Part shown: piece after piece, positions 39,052 to 48,901 of the stretch
Layout of the letters: each line of letters opens with the position of its first letter
How positions within the stretch are numbered: position 1 is the first letter of the stretch
DNA from: a virus
Reading direction: 5' to 3' (one strand)
DNA: 64,000 nucleotides
IMG/VR virus record: IMGVR_UViG_3300031692_000001
Span: 1-64,000 of that record
The notes under the pieces: generated by a model
Seen by the model: the letters and a program-made list of their open reading frames with translations, nothing else
The model's database searches: none
What the model was told of the DNA's origin: nothing
Program-made: the position numbers and the translations under genes

Positions 39052-39969
39052 CTATTCTGAGAAAAAAACTTGATAACAAGCCAATGTAATTCCCGGTTTT
39101 CCCATCTGATAAAAAGGCTCTGAAAAAAACTCCAAAGTCAAAGCAGCCCTTCTGTTTTCCTTCCCGGATAATAATGTAGCATTAGCATACCCCATAACTG
39201 CTCTTCTCACCTGTTCTGGATCTTCTGTAATACTTTTAATAATATTACAAGTATCCCCCCAGGAGGATTTATTGTTGACTAAACATCGACATAAATCCTT
39301 TACCTCTGCACTATTCTCTTCCAAATCAGAGGAAACTAATTTCATTGCTTTTTCTGGTCCCATTTCCAATACTTTTTCTAACCATACTAAAGCCTTTCTT
39401 GGTGAACCATCACTATTATCGGCTATCTCTTCCAATACCTCTTTATCCAACCCCCCTTCCTCTGCTTTATTGACTTTGTATAATAATTTATACAATTGAA
39501 TAGGTTTTAAAGAGGAGAAAGTAAAAGAAGAACATCTATTTTTAAAAGCTTTTAATAATTTTTGAGGATCCGTGGTACATAGAAAAAAGTAAACATGTTC
39601 CGGGGTGTCCTCTAAAAGTTTTAACATAGCATTCTGCCAATCCTTAGTTGTCTGATGGCATTCATCAATTATAAACACCCAATATTCCCCGTCATTCGGG
39701 TAAGTTCTACATTGTTCAATAATCTGTCTTGCCGTATCTATTCCCCGATTATTGGAAGAATTTACTTCTACTGTAGAAAGTTCCCCAGCTCCTATCTTTT
39801 TTGCGCATATCCTGGCCACTGTGGTTTTTCCACATCCTGATTCCCCGGTAAAAAGATATACATGTGGACGGTCTTTTTTATCAAAGGTGTTTTGAAGACT
39901 TTCAAGCTCTTCTTTATTCCCTATCATTTGATCAAATTCTGTTGGTCTATACTTCCGATATAAATTCAT
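39052..39969 (-). CDS. Sliding clamp loader ATPase (DnaX/RFC-like)
   Basis: 305 residues. RKYRPTEFDQMIGNKEELES at the start, Walker A GESGCGKTT, Walker B VFIIDECHQ, FKNRCSSFTFSS with the arginine finger, and SDGSPRKALVWLEK (sensor 2). It opens and loads the clamp made from 43344..44414. One gene suffices, so the loader is probably homo-oligomeric or uses host parts. Confidence 0.85.
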   Translation of the reverse strand: MNLYRKYRPTEFDQMIGNKEELESLQNTFDKKDRPHVYLFTGESGCGKTTVARICAKKIGAGELSTVEVNSSNNRGIDTARQIIEQCRTYPNDGEYWVFIIDECHQTTKDWQNAMLKLLEDTPEHVYFFLCTTDPQKLLKAFKNRCSSFTFSSLKPIQLYKLLYKVNKAEEGGLDKEVLEEIADNSDGSPRKALVWLEKVLEMGPEKAMKLVSSDLEENSAEVKDLCRCLVNNKSSWGDTCNIIKSITEDPEQVRRAVMGYANATLLSGKENRRAALTLEFFSEPFYQMGKPGITLACYQVFFSE

Positions 39970-40026
39970 TTTCTCTCCTTTCTTATTTTAAAAATCATTC
40001 CTTTGTCCATTCATTATTCTCCCTAT

Positions 40027-40224
40027 TTACTCCTCTTTATTTTTAAAATAATTCCTAATTACTTGATGAATTCTTCTTCTTAATTCCAGATCATCAAAAT
40101 TATCTTTATCCCCATAAATATCACAAATGGTTTGTCTATTCTTTTTATCCTCAAAAAAAACTTTTGATCCACCATTAGGATGTATATTAAAGTTTAGATT
40201 TTCAAATTTATATAAGTCTTTCAT
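40027..40224 (-). CDS. Hypothetical small protein
   Basis: 65 residues from ATG 40224 (GAAAGG upstream). KDNFDDLELRRRIHQVIRNY at the end is helical. Not recognised. Confidence 0.5.
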   Translation of the reverse strand: MKDLYKFENLNFNIHPNGGSKVFFEDKKNRQTICDIYGDKDNFDDLELRRRIHQVIRNYFKNKEE

Positions 40225-40250
40225 TATCACATACCTTTCGTTTTATATAA

Positions 40251-40511
40251 TTATTGCCACGCTATATTTATAGAGCATTTCATTTGATCAGCTAATGGCT
40301 TAAGATATCCCGTTATAGTTGCCGCAAATTGTTTGTTTCCGCAAAACAAAGTAAAAGGAATATCAAAACAATGCCAACAACCCTCTTTTATTTTAATACT
40401 TACATTCTCTTGCCTTGTATCATTCATAATCCTTTTAAGCTCTTCCGGAAACTTAATATTTAATCTATTTTCTATTTTATCAATAGATAAATTCCCCATC
40501 ATAATTGACAT
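40251..40511 (-). CDS. Hypothetical small protein
   Basis: 86 residues. SIDKIENRLNIKFPEELKRI recalls SMI1/KNR4-like N-termini, but the rest (CWHCFDIPFTLFCGNKQFAA) does not allow a firm call. Good GGAGAGG site. Confidence 0.5.
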   Translation of the reverse strand: MSIMMGNLSIDKIENRLNIKFPEELKRIMNDTRQENVSIKIKEGCWHCFDIPFTLFCGNKQFAATITGYLKPLADQMKCSINIAWQ

Positions 40512-40531
40512 ATTTCCTCTCCTTTCTTATT

Positions 40532-43036
40532 TTATTTATTCATCAAACCGCAATCTTCCATTTCACTCCAATCCCCATCTATAGCGGATCTTTTTTTTTC
40601 CAATTTTAAAGGTACAATAATCCATTTCCAGTGATCCCTTACTTTTCCAAGTCCCCATTCTGTCATCAATTCATCAAATAATTCCTCTTCCTCTTCATGA
40701 GCATTTCCTATTGCAGAATCATGGATTTGCCCTATAAAAAAACTTCTTTTAATCTTTCTTCTTTTCAATTCTTTATGAACATAAATCAAAGTCCATAATA
40801 AAACATGAAAAGCCGGGCCTTGGATTTGATAATTAATTATATCGTTTCTTCCCATCGGACCATAACAACGAAATCCAGTCATCAAATCTACGTATCCTTT
40901 TCTTTCGTAATTTTTAAAAGTTTTATTTTTCCATTCAGCAAATACAGGGAATTTTTCCCTCCATAATATATTTTCTACTTTTTCTACATGATGAGTAAAA
41001 TCTCTTTCTGTTTTAATTCCTTTTTTCAATAAATGAGATTTTGTATAATCTGGTAAAACACCCCACATTTCCGGTCCTGCTTGTTCCCAATATCCTCCAT
41101 AAAACTCCCGGAAAACAAATTGATTTTTAGCAATATATCTTTCTATTTTATCAATATCTTTTCCAGGTTTCAAAAATAATTCTTCCCCCATATCACGATG
41201 CATATCCTTAGTAGGATCGCAAACATAATCAATCAAATTAGGATCTTCCGTTCTACAAGCTGCCACTATTACTTCATGTTGACCATAATCCCATTCTATC
41301 AATCTACATCCTGGTCTTGGCTCTAAAAGAGACCTAATAATTTTTGTTGTTTGTTTTTCCCGGTGAGGAATATTTTGAGGGTTAGGATCACTTGCTGAAG
41401 ATCGGAATGTAACAACCCCGTTCAAATTATAAAAAGGATATATTAAATTCCCTACTTTCTCTCTTTCAAATTGAGCCATATAAGTACCAACTATTTTTTC
41501 CCATTTTCTGTATTCCATAATTCTATCTACAAATGGATGATCTATATCAGATAAAGTTTCTTTATCTATTGATGGTTTTCCTCCTGAAGTTTTCTTTTTA
41601 GATTTTAAACCCATAATATCAAATAATAAATGAGGCAAATCTTTATTGGAAGTAAAAGAAAATGGTTTTTTTCCATCCCATTTCTCTACTTCCGGACTAT
41701 CATAAATCCTTTTTGAAATTAAATTGGTTTTTCTTACTATTTTATTTTGCCAATATTCCATCTTTTCAGAATTGATTTGAATCCCTTTCAAATGAACCTC
41801 TGCCAAAACCTGGTCCCCTTCAGATAAAAAAAGAAATCCTTCCAAAAACTCTTTTTTTAATTTCACAGCTTGAATTTTATATAGCCAAAAAGTAAACAAT
41901 GAGTCCAATCCATTATAATATAAAATATCCTCCTCTGGAGCTTCATCAATCCTATTAAAAGAATTCTTTGATTTAGGGTCTTCCCCCAACCTGACTTTTG
42001 TTATGTATTTATCTATTGAATTATCATATCCCAATATCCCAAAAACAGTATAAGTCAAAAATTTTAAAGATGTCTTTTTTTTATTATCCAAACAATGGGC
42101 TCCTATACTGGTACACCAAAAGGGTTTCCTTACATAATACCCATTTATAAATTTTGTCCAAATAGTTTCAAATCTTTTTGAATGAGCAGTTTTTATTATA
42201 TTAGGGGACTTCAAAAACTTCTTCCAACTATTTCTAAAATCAACCCCTTCAAAAAAAGGAAATGCCCAAGCTCTTTCCCCATCGGATACAGAAGCATAAT
42301 AAATTTTATGTCCTTCTCTCTGAGGTTTTATCCCGTCTGTTTCATAATCAAAAGCCAATGCCTTTCTATTTTTTCTCAAATCATCAATTATATTAGTAGC
42401 TTCTTCCTCTTCCTTAACTATTATAACTTTTTTAGAATAGTCTATAATTTCTATATCCTTTTTCATTTTTTCCACAAAAGACAATAAATGGTTTTTAAAT
42501 ATCTTTTTTAAAACTTTATCCCATTTAAATTTCTGTATATGATAAAATTCATATGTCACCCCTACCCAACTTTTAAATTCCTGGTCCGGGATACACTCTC
42601 CGATAAAATCATTAAATTTTACCTTTGATAATCTTCCAGACATCCGGTATCCTAAAAAACTATCATAAGCCGAGTGTCCCAAAAGAATAACTCCCTTGGG
42701 ACTTAACTCATTAAAAGTACTCATGACATTTTTTCTACAAGCATTTATCTGAACAGGGGTAAAGGAATAGCCTTTTAAAAGTTTACACTTTATTGGGGGT
42801 ATTTTCCAAAAATCCTTATCCAAATTAAAACCTAATTCTTCCAATAATAAACTTAATTCATTTTCAGAATTATTTAAAAAATCTGAAATTATAAGAATTT
42901 CCTTTTTTCCCTCTCCTCTATACATATTTCTATATGAATGATCTGAAGTTTTTAAACCACAATCCAAACAAGTATATTCTTTTCCTTTTTTATCATTGGT
43001 TTCAATTATCCCTAATTCTTCAAAAAAACCTTCCAT
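40532..43036 (-). CDS. DNA polymerase A with N-terminal Fe-S uracil-DNA-glycosylase-like domain
   Basis: 834 residues. Residues 1-190 look like a family 4 type UDG: C23-x2-C26, C84 and C100 sit as the four iron-sulphur Cys do, with ILIISD and VILLGHSAYDSFLG around the core. Then 3'-5' exonuclease motifs: AFDYETDG (230), an HSKRFE region and YNGLDSLFTF. Then polymerase A motifs: A EWDYGQHEVIVAA, B QFVFREFYGGY, C GQIHDSAIGN. Motif C has HDS in place of the usual HDE. It should be the replicative enzyme, with clamp and loader beside it. Confidence 0.88.
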   Translation of the reverse strand: MEGFFEELGIIETNDKKGKEYTCLDCGLKTSDHSYRNMYRGEGKKEILIISDFLNNSENELSLLLEELGFNLDKDFWKIPPIKCKLLKGYSFTPVQINACRKNVMSTFNELSPKGVILLGHSAYDSFLGYRMSGRLSKVKFNDFIGECIPDQEFKSWVGVTYEFYHIQKFKWDKVLKKIFKNHLLSFVEKMKKDIEIIDYSKKVIIVKEEEEATNIIDDLRKNRKALAFDYETDGIKPQREGHKIYYASVSDGERAWAFPFFEGVDFRNSWKKFLKSPNIIKTAHSKRFETIWTKFINGYYVRKPFWCTSIGAHCLDNKKKTSLKFLTYTVFGILGYDNSIDKYITKVRLGEDPKSKNSFNRIDEAPEEDILYYNGLDSLFTFWLYKIQAVKLKKEFLEGFLFLSEGDQVLAEVHLKGIQINSEKMEYWQNKIVRKTNLISKRIYDSPEVEKWDGKKPFSFTSNKDLPHLLFDIMGLKSKKKTSGGKPSIDKETLSDIDHPFVDRIMEYRKWEKIVGTYMAQFEREKVGNLIYPFYNLNGVVTFRSSASDPNPQNIPHREKQTTKIIRSLLEPRPGCRLIEWDYGQHEVIVAACRTEDPNLIDYVCDPTKDMHRDMGEELFLKPGKDIDKIERYIAKNQFVFREFYGGYWEQAGPEMWGVLPDYTKSHLLKKGIKTERDFTHHVEKVENILWREKFPVFAEWKNKTFKNYERKGYVDLMTGFRCYGPMGRNDIINYQIQGPAFHVLLWTLIYVHKELKRRKIKRSFFIGQIHDSAIGNAHEEEEELFDELMTEWGLGKVRDHWKWIIVPLKLEKKRSAIDGDWSEMEDCGLMNK

Positions 43037-43344
43037 TATTTCTCCCTTTCTTTATCACCTAAATAAATTCTACGTGTGCTTTTATAATAAGAAAATTCAG
43101 ATAACCCCTTCACATTTATAAAATAACCTTTCCCACTTTTATAAACACTTTTAAAAGATAAAACTTGTTCCCTTTCATTCCATACAACAACTTGAGCATC
43201 CGTTTTATTATTAATAGTTGTTATAAACTCATTCCCTTTCACTGCAATAATTACAAAATTAAAATTATTATCAAAAGGATCTTTATAATCAGTTCCTTTT
43301 TTTAAACACTCCGTAAAATAATCAAATTTAATTAATTTTCCCAT
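43036..43344 (-). CDS. Hypothetical protein between polymerase and clamp
   Basis: 102 residues, beta-rich (FVIIAVKGNEFITTINNK, AQVVVWNEREQVLSFKSVY). Touches both neighbours by one base, so it is co-translated with polymerase and clamp; a replisome accessory role is likely but unproven. Confidence 0.55.
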   Translation of the reverse strand: MGKLIKFDYFTECLKKGTDYKDPFDNNFNFVIIAVKGNEFITTINNKTDAQVVVWNEREQVLSFKSVYKSGKGYFINVKGLSEFSYYKSTRRIYLGDKEREK

Positions 43345-44414
43345 TATTTTTCCTTTGTGAACAAAGATGCAATATGAATAAACTTATCTCCGTGAAAGAT
43401 AATCCGGGTTTTCCCTGAAGCAGTTTTCTTTATAAAAAACTTTGGTGATCGGCTTAAACCATAACTCAAAATAGATAAATCCAAATAAATAGAGAATGGT
43501 TCAAACTCCTCCTTTGGTCCTTTTTCCTCTCCCCAATCCACTCTTTCCGTAAATTTCCCTGTGGATCTTTCTGAATGGATCATTATATTTTCTTTAGAGA
43601 AAAGAATTTCCACTGACTCATTTCCATTTACATTCATGGATAATGAAAAAGCTCTATCCACGGCTTCTTTAATACTCATAGGCAATTCCCCGGATAAATC
43701 CCCTTTTTCCTGCTGATATTCGTTTATAAGAGACAATACTTTGTCATATGGATAATTATCCTCATTCAATTTCCGACAGGAAAAATAAACCTCTTCTGAG
43801 GATTCAAAAGATATCCAATTGGGGCTTACTCTATATTTTTTCAATCCCTGGATTTTTGATATTTCTATTACCGATAAATCAGAAACCCAAAAACAATCCA
43901 TTTCACTATTGAGAGTAAAAAGATTCATTTTTCTTCCGTCAGTAGAAATCACTTTGTCCTCTTTGATGAAAACTCCAGAAAAAGCAATACCATTACAAGG
44001 AATTCTTACGCAATTCAAAGATGGTATGAAATCCTCCGGAAGTTCCTTCCATTCCCCTTTCTGGTTGTTTAAATCTAAAATAAAGGATGTAACAGAATCC
44101 TCTTTCATAGATAATTCAATTTTTGCTTTTCCGCATTTAATAACCCATAACTTTTCTTTCATGGATAACATGATTTTTTCTTCCGGGAGTTTGGAAATAA
44201 TTTTATACAATTCATCCGCTTTTATCACTCCCTTTAATCCATTCATACTTTCTACTAATTTTACCGATACTGATATTGTACCATTATAAGTATGAACATA
44301 TTCTCCATCAAATAGAAAAGTGTCGGCTCCTTCCAATAATAAATTGTCTTTAGTTTCTACTCCAGACAAACACTTTTTCAGAATTGAAATCATTTTAGAT
44401 TTTTCAATTATCAT
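43344..44414 (-). CDS. Sliding clamp (DnaN-like)
   Basis: 356 residues, three repeats of a clamp-type alpha-beta fold. Recognisable are LFDGEYVHTYNGTISVSVKL, VISTDGRKMNLFTLN (the D-G-R in domain 2), LSMNVNGNESVEILFSKENI and a beta C-terminus. Sequence drift from host DnaN is strong. It forms the ring for the polymerase at 40532 and is loaded by 39052. Confidence 0.75.
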   Translation of the reverse strand: MIIEKSKMISILKKCLSGVETKDNLLLEGADTFLFDGEYVHTYNGTISVSVKLVESMNGLKGVIKADELYKIISKLPEEKIMLSMKEKLWVIKCGKAKIELSMKEDSVTSFILDLNNQKGEWKELPEDFIPSLNCVRIPCNGIAFSGVFIKEDKVISTDGRKMNLFTLNSEMDCFWVSDLSVIEISKIQGLKKYRVSPNWISFESSEEVYFSCRKLNEDNYPYDKVLSLINEYQQEKGDLSGELPMSIKEAVDRAFSLSMNVNGNESVEILFSKENIMIHSERSTGKFTERVDWGEEKGPKEEFEPFSIYLDLSILSYGLSRSPKFFIKKTASGKTRIIFHGDKFIHIASLFTKEK

Positions 44415-45196
44415 ATCTTTCCTCCATATATTTTATTTATTTCAATTGGGTTTAATTTTTCTTTGTATTTATACAAAGAAGATATTCCCAAAGATCCTCC
44501 GTCATTAACTAATTTCCCCGGCCTAATTGAGTTAATATACCGATAGAAAAGAACTCTACAAGTATCACTCAAACCTCTTCCTTCTGAATTATTAACTATA
44601 CAATATCTAAAATTAACATATTTCCAATTTTCATCCCAACAAATAATTCCTTTTACTTCTTCTTGATTATTTTCAACCAATAATCTATTTTTTCCAAAAC
44701 AAACATATTTTAAAAGTACTTCTGGGTCATATAATTCTTTTCCTTCAATACTATCTACCCACTTATCCAAAAAACAACCCCCTTTTAATCGGTCCTGGTC
44801 CCGATCTCCATAAGTAACATAAACATATAATTTCCCAAAATCCTCTCTACACCATTTTAGATTCTTCCTTGCCTTTTTCCATTTATTCCCAGATAAAGAT
44901 ATAAACTGAGAAGGATCATAAATAAATTCATAATCTAAAAAATTCAATTTAATATTTTCTTTAAAACAAATAGAATTTAAATTACTAAAACCCACATAAA
45001 AAGAAGAAGATAAAAAACGAATAGAATCTAAATCTATAACAGGTAACATTATATGGGATTTTGAAGAATCAAATATAATTATCACATTTTCTTCATCCCA
45101 ATCTTCTATCCATCCAGCTTTTTCAAAATACTCCTCTGAACAATAAAAATTAGGAGGTATATTTCTTTTCTTCAACTCTCCTAAATATCTACTCAT
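44411..45196 (-). CDS. GNAT-like transferase (DUF2156-like)
   Basis: 261 residues. ISLSGNKWKKARKNLKWCRE in the middle and VNFRYCIVNNSEGRGLSDTC, then NDGGSLGISSLYKYKEKLNP at the end, are typical of the C-terminal GNAT fold of DUF2156/FemX-like proteins. It may attach an acyl or aminoacyl group to a substrate not known here. Overlaps the clamp gene by 4 bp and the next by 8. Confidence 0.65.
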   Translation of the reverse strand: MSRYLGELKKRNIPPNFYCSEEYFEKAGWIEDWDEENVIIIFDSSKSHIMLPVIDLDSIRFLSSSFYVGFSNLNSICFKENIKLNFLDYEFIYDPSQFISLSGNKWKKARKNLKWCREDFGKLYVYVTYGDRDQDRLKGGCFLDKWVDSIEGKELYDPEVLLKYVCFGKNRLLVENNQEEVKGIICWDENWKYVNFRYCIVNNSEGRGLSDTCRVLFYRYINSIRPGKLVNDGGSLGISSLYKYKEKLNPIEINKIYGGKI

Positions 45197-45809
45197 CTTT
45201 TTTCTCCTGTTTTACATTCAACTTAAAATTTTCATCCGGAGATGATGATGAATGTTCTTCATCCTGAAGAGACATAATAGCAATCTGTATAGAAACGTCT
45301 TTATTATGAAATGACCAAGCATGTGCCTTATCAATTCTAATAGTATATTCATCTTTAGGAATCTTTTTAAAACTTTCTTCTGGAATCACTGTAAACTTAG
45401 TACATGCCTGGTCAATAGCTCTACATATAATCTTAGCGTAACTATTTACATCCGAATGAATTGTAATAACATCCATAGAATATTGCGGATTTATTATTGT
45501 TTTCCAACTTTTAGGAAATTCAATTGCTTTTTCATTATAAAAAAGAAAGTAATCTTTGCCCGACATAATTAATTCATATGAACCAGTTTGAAAAGTATCA
45601 ACACAACGATTTGTTAATGGGAATTGATAAGGGTCTTTTAATTGAAACTGGATTATACATTTCCCATCACTTGCCACAGCATATACTTTTTTATTATCAG
45701 AATCATCGAAAACATAAACATGTCTAAGTGCATCACGTCCTATATATTGATATGTAAAGTTTTTTAAAATTGTAAACTCTTTCTTTGTTAATTCAATCTT
45801 TGTTTTCAT
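45189..45809 (-). CDS. Protein with weak similarity to a clamp domain
   Basis: 206 residues. VYVFDDSDNKKVYAVASDGK then CIIQFQL look like one domain of a DnaN clamp (compare ISTDGRKMNLF in the gene at 43344). A Ser-rich, acidic end follows. It may be a degenerate clamp or a partner; family not certain. Confidence 0.5.
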   Translation of the reverse strand: MKTKIELTKKEFTILKNFTYQYIGRDALRHVYVFDDSDNKKVYAVASDGKCIIQFQLKDPYQFPLTNRCVDTFQTGSYELIMSGKDYFLFYNEKAIEFPKSWKTIINPQYSMDVITIHSDVNSYAKIICRAIDQACTKFTVIPEESFKKIPKDEYTIRIDKAHAWSFHNKDVSIQIAIMSLQDEEHSSSSPDENFKLNVKQEKKDE

Positions 45810-45895
45810 AATTTTAATCCTCTCTTAATATATTATAGATTCCAAATTCGTTCTTTTACGTCTTTTAAAGAAAAAATTATTTATTTTTCCCCCAT

Positions 45896-46105
45896 CTATC
45901 TTTTTTCTCCCAATAATCCCAAATAATGACCATCATCTGTTTCATAAATAGGTAATAAAAATGTAATAGTAATAAGTTGAGAATTAAATTCTGTTCTTTT
46001 AAGATTCAATCTTCTTGCCAATTCTTTTTTAGAAATCATATTTTTTCCATTTTCTCTCTTATAATCTCTCATTACTTTTTTCCATTCCTCTACCCAATTA
46101 TTCAC
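45896..46105 (-). CDS. Small helix-turn-helix protein
   Basis: 69 residues. ISKKELARRLNLKRTEFNSQ is a helix-turn-helix, followed by a short wing. Overlaps the helicase gene by 4 bp; perhaps a regulator or helicase partner. Confidence 0.55.
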   Translation of the reverse strand: MNNWVEEWKKVMRDYKRENGKNMISKKELARRLNLKRTEFNSQLITITFLLPIYETDDGHYLGLLGEKR

Positions 46106-47499
46106 CTTTCCACCTCATCATTATACCGGGAATCCAAATATGGACGGCCTATGCTTAGACATTGAAGAACCAAAGCCTGTCTATAATTCCTCCTGCCATC
46201 TCTCTCTGCTAATTGAGCAATCCTACAAGCACTCAATTTTTGATCTTCCAAATCTGAATTTATACTTACCATTTTAGAAGTATGAGCAATTTTTCGGATA
46301 TCTTCCACAATAGTTTCCTCTGTGGCATCCTTCTTTGAGGCTCTTCTCCCAGCTTGAGATGCTGTTACCATAAGTATGTTTCTTTCTTGAGCAATTCTCC
46401 TAAGCTTTTTCCAAATATCATCTATTTGATGCCTGTATTCATTCCAGGATTTTGACGGGGCAATTATATCAGCATAATCAATAATTACCACATCCGGGAT
46501 ATATTCTTCATAATAATACATATTATCCAAATGGGCTTCAATATCCTCTACTGTAGCAGAATATGCCAATAATGGAATAATCTTAATTCCCCCGGACCTG
46601 AATTGTTTTCTAAAATGTTGCTGTAATTTTTTTATGTTTGGTAAATCAACCCCTTCCTTTTTTTCCTTTTTAAAAAGAACTTCCCATTTTGATTTTTCAT
46701 CTTCCTCGTCTATTTTTGAAAAATATGGGATATTCAATTCCATAGATTTTCTAGATTGAGCTGTTAATGAAATCCATCCCCTTCTTATTATCTGATTTTC
46801 AGTCATTTCGAGAGTAAAAAAAACTACCTTAAAACCAAAATACATAGCTAATTGACCTACATACCATTGCCACCAGGTTTTCCCTCTCTTAGCAAATGCC
46901 AAAAATGCCGCCAAATCCCCTCTCATAAATGGGCCAATTATTTCTCCCAATACTCCAGGGAACGAAAACATATATTCTTCTTCCGATAGAAAAGCAGCGC
47001 ATATTTTTCTATCATCCTTTAGTATAGATATTCCCTCTGTGGCACTGGATTCTACACGGGAAAAATTAGCAATCTCTGATTCGGCTCCTAAAGGATCGGA
47101 ATCCAGCAAAGCGCTTTCCAATTTATTTTTTAATAAAAATATAGATCGTATTTTCAAGAAATGAATTGAATTTTTTATCACAAAATCTATATTCTGGATT
47201 TTCTTTTGTTTTTCCCAATCCTTTGATAATTGAAGTAAAAACTCTTTTACAATTTCCACTTCCTCTTCTTCTCTTATAAATTTACTTTTTCTGTTATAAA
47301 TATCCTGGATATGTTTTTCAGGAGCTTCTTTAAATTCATTAAAATATTCTATTACCCATTCACTCACTAATCTTCCATAAATGGATTCAAAATATTTAGG
47401 CTTTACTACTGGAACAATCCTTCTTAAGAAATCGGAGTTTATAATCATATAGGTAATGATTTGACGTTCCTGAAATAAATCTATTCTTTTTCTTTTCAT
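46102..47499 (-). CDS. Replicative helicase, DnaB-like
   Basis: 465 residues from ATG 47499, which overlaps the methyltransferase stop (ATGA). N-terminal helical domain (IDLFQERQIITYMI), Walker A variant FAKRGKTWWQ, then VVFFTLEMTENQIIRRGW, Walker B PDVVIIDYADII and NILMVTASQAGRRASKKDA. It unwinds DNA at the fork with the primase at 50569. Confidence 0.85.
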   Translation of the reverse strand: MKRKRIDLFQERQIITYMIINSDFLRRIVPVVKPKYFESIYGRLVSEWVIEYFNEFKEAPEKHIQDIYNRKSKFIREEEEVEIVKEFLLQLSKDWEKQKKIQNIDFVIKNSIHFLKIRSIFLLKNKLESALLDSDPLGAESEIANFSRVESSATEGISILKDDRKICAAFLSEEEYMFSFPGVLGEIIGPFMRGDLAAFLAFAKRGKTWWQWYVGQLAMYFGFKVVFFTLEMTENQIIRRGWISLTAQSRKSMELNIPYFSKIDEEDEKSKWEVLFKKEKKEGVDLPNIKKLQQHFRKQFRSGGIKIIPLLAYSATVEDIEAHLDNMYYYEEYIPDVVIIDYADIIAPSKSWNEYRHQIDDIWKKLRRIAQERNILMVTASQAGRRASKKDATEETIVEDIRKIAHTSKMVSINSDLEDQKLSACRIAQLAERDGRRNYRQALVLQCLSIGRPYLDSRYNDEVER

Positions 47500-48203
47500 G
47501 ATTCCAGTTCCCATATTTCATTATAAGATACTCTTTTTTTTCCTTGTTTCAATAAATGTCTTTTAAATCTATCCTCTTGGGCTTGCCAGTAGTCCGGGTC
47601 ATTTTCACAACCGATGAAATCAAACCCCATATCATAACAGGCTATCCTCGATGATCCAGATCCAACGTGAGAATCAAATATTTTCCATCCGGGTTGAGCG
47701 TAGTTTTGCAATAGCCATTTGTAGAGGGCTATGGGTTTTTGCGTGGGGTGAATTCGTTTTTCTTTATTTTTCATGTTTTCTTGTAACAAACCATGCCATC
47801 TATATTTTAATTTTCTCGTAGCTGTTTCAAAAGAAGTCCATGCAAGTTCACAATCTGCCTGATCGCTATTTCCGTTGTCTTTGTCCCATACTATGAAACA
47901 AGATGTGTTCTTTAAATATTCAAGAAAATAATTTCCACCCCATATTATTTGATTTTTTGAAATTCTAAAGAGTTCGTCAAAGTACTTTTTATCTGGTATT
48001 TTTGAGTCATCAAAATTAGACATATAATATTGTTTTTCTATTATTGTTTTTTTGCTACCACTAAAATTGGTTTTTAATTCTCCCGTTATACCACCTCCCA
48101 TTCCAATACCATACGGAGGATCAACCGGTGCCAAATCAAAAAACTTATCCGGTAGCGTCGACATATACTCCATATTGTCAACATAGTATACTTCACTCAC
48201 CAT
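47496..48203 (-). CDS. Beta-class DNA methyltransferase (N6A/N4C)
   Basis: 235 residues. DPPYGIGMGG near residue 28 is the catalytic motif IV, followed much later by RIHPTQKPIALYKWLL and FDSHVGSGSSRIACYDMG (motif I), the beta-class order. It probably marks phage DNA against restriction; target not known. Its paralogue lies directly upstream at 48222. Ends in RVSYNEIWELES like that copy. Confidence 0.85.
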   Translation of the reverse strand: MVSEVYYVDNMEYMSTLPDKFFDLAPVDPPYGIGMGGGITGELKTNFSGSKKTIIEKQYYMSNFDDSKIPDKKYFDELFRISKNQIIWGGNYFLEYLKNTSCFIVWDKDNGNSDQADCELAWTSFETATRKLKYRWHGLLQENMKNKEKRIHPTQKPIALYKWLLQNYAQPGWKIFDSHVGSGSSRIACYDMGFDFIGCENDPDYWQAQEDRFKRHLLKQGKKRVSYNEIWELES

Positions 48204-48221
48204 CTTTTCATCTTCCCCTTT

Positions 48222-48893
48222 TCATGATTCCAGTTCCCATATTTCATTATAAGATACTCTTTCCCTACCCTGTTTTATCAAATGTCTTTGAAATCTATCC
48301 TCTTGAAAATCAAAAGGAATTTTTTCTATTTCACAACCTACAAAATCAAACCCCAAATCCCAACAAGCTATTCTCAAAGACCCAGATCCTACTCCAGGAT
48401 CAAAAATAATTTGTCCCGGTTTTGCATCTAATTTTAAAAGCCAATAATATAATGCTACTGGTTTTTGACAACTATGTAATATCTTTTCCCCACGTTCAGA
48501 ATCCTTAAAAGCTCCACACCATTGATGAGAAAAAATTCTCATAGCTCCTTTTTTAAAAGAAGTCCAAGCCATTTCCCCATCAGCAAAATAATTTCTTCCG
48601 GTTTTTTTATGCCAAATTCGGGGAGCAACGCATTTTCCCAAATAATCCAGAAAATAATTACCTCCCCAAATAATTACCTCTTTACATACTCTTTGAACCT
48701 CTTTAAAATAATACGGTCCAGGAGGATTATCATTTTCTGGAATCCAACTATTAAATCTTTTTTTTGCAAAACCAGTTAACTGTTGATTCATTCTTAACCC
48801 ATACCATGGGTCACAAATTCCTAACCCATATGTGTTATCTCTACAACCCTTCATATGAATCATGCAATCAATAAAATAAGTTTCACTTATCAT
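48222..48893 (-). CDS. Divergent methyltransferase paralogue (DPWY motif)
   Basis: 223 residues, clearly a duplicate of 47496..48203: CQKPVALYYWLLKLDAKPGQ, FDPGVGSGSLRIACWDLGFD and the same last 12 residues. The catalytic motif reads CDPWYGL instead of DPPY. The SAM-binding motif is intact. It may be inactive, have another target, or form a pair with the other enzyme, as in heterodimeric methyltransferases. Confidence 0.8.
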   Translation of the reverse strand: MISETYFIDCMIHMKGCRDNTYGLGICDPWYGLRMNQQLTGFAKKRFNSWIPENDNPPGPYYFKEVQRVCKEVIIWGGNYFLDYLGKCVAPRIWHKKTGRNYFADGEMAWTSFKKGAMRIFSHQWCGAFKDSERGEKILHSCQKPVALYYWLLKLDAKPGQIIFDPGVGSGSLRIACWDLGFDFVGCEIEKIPFDFQEDRFQRHLIKQGRERVSYNEIWELES

Positions 48894-48901
48894 TCTTTAC
48901 C

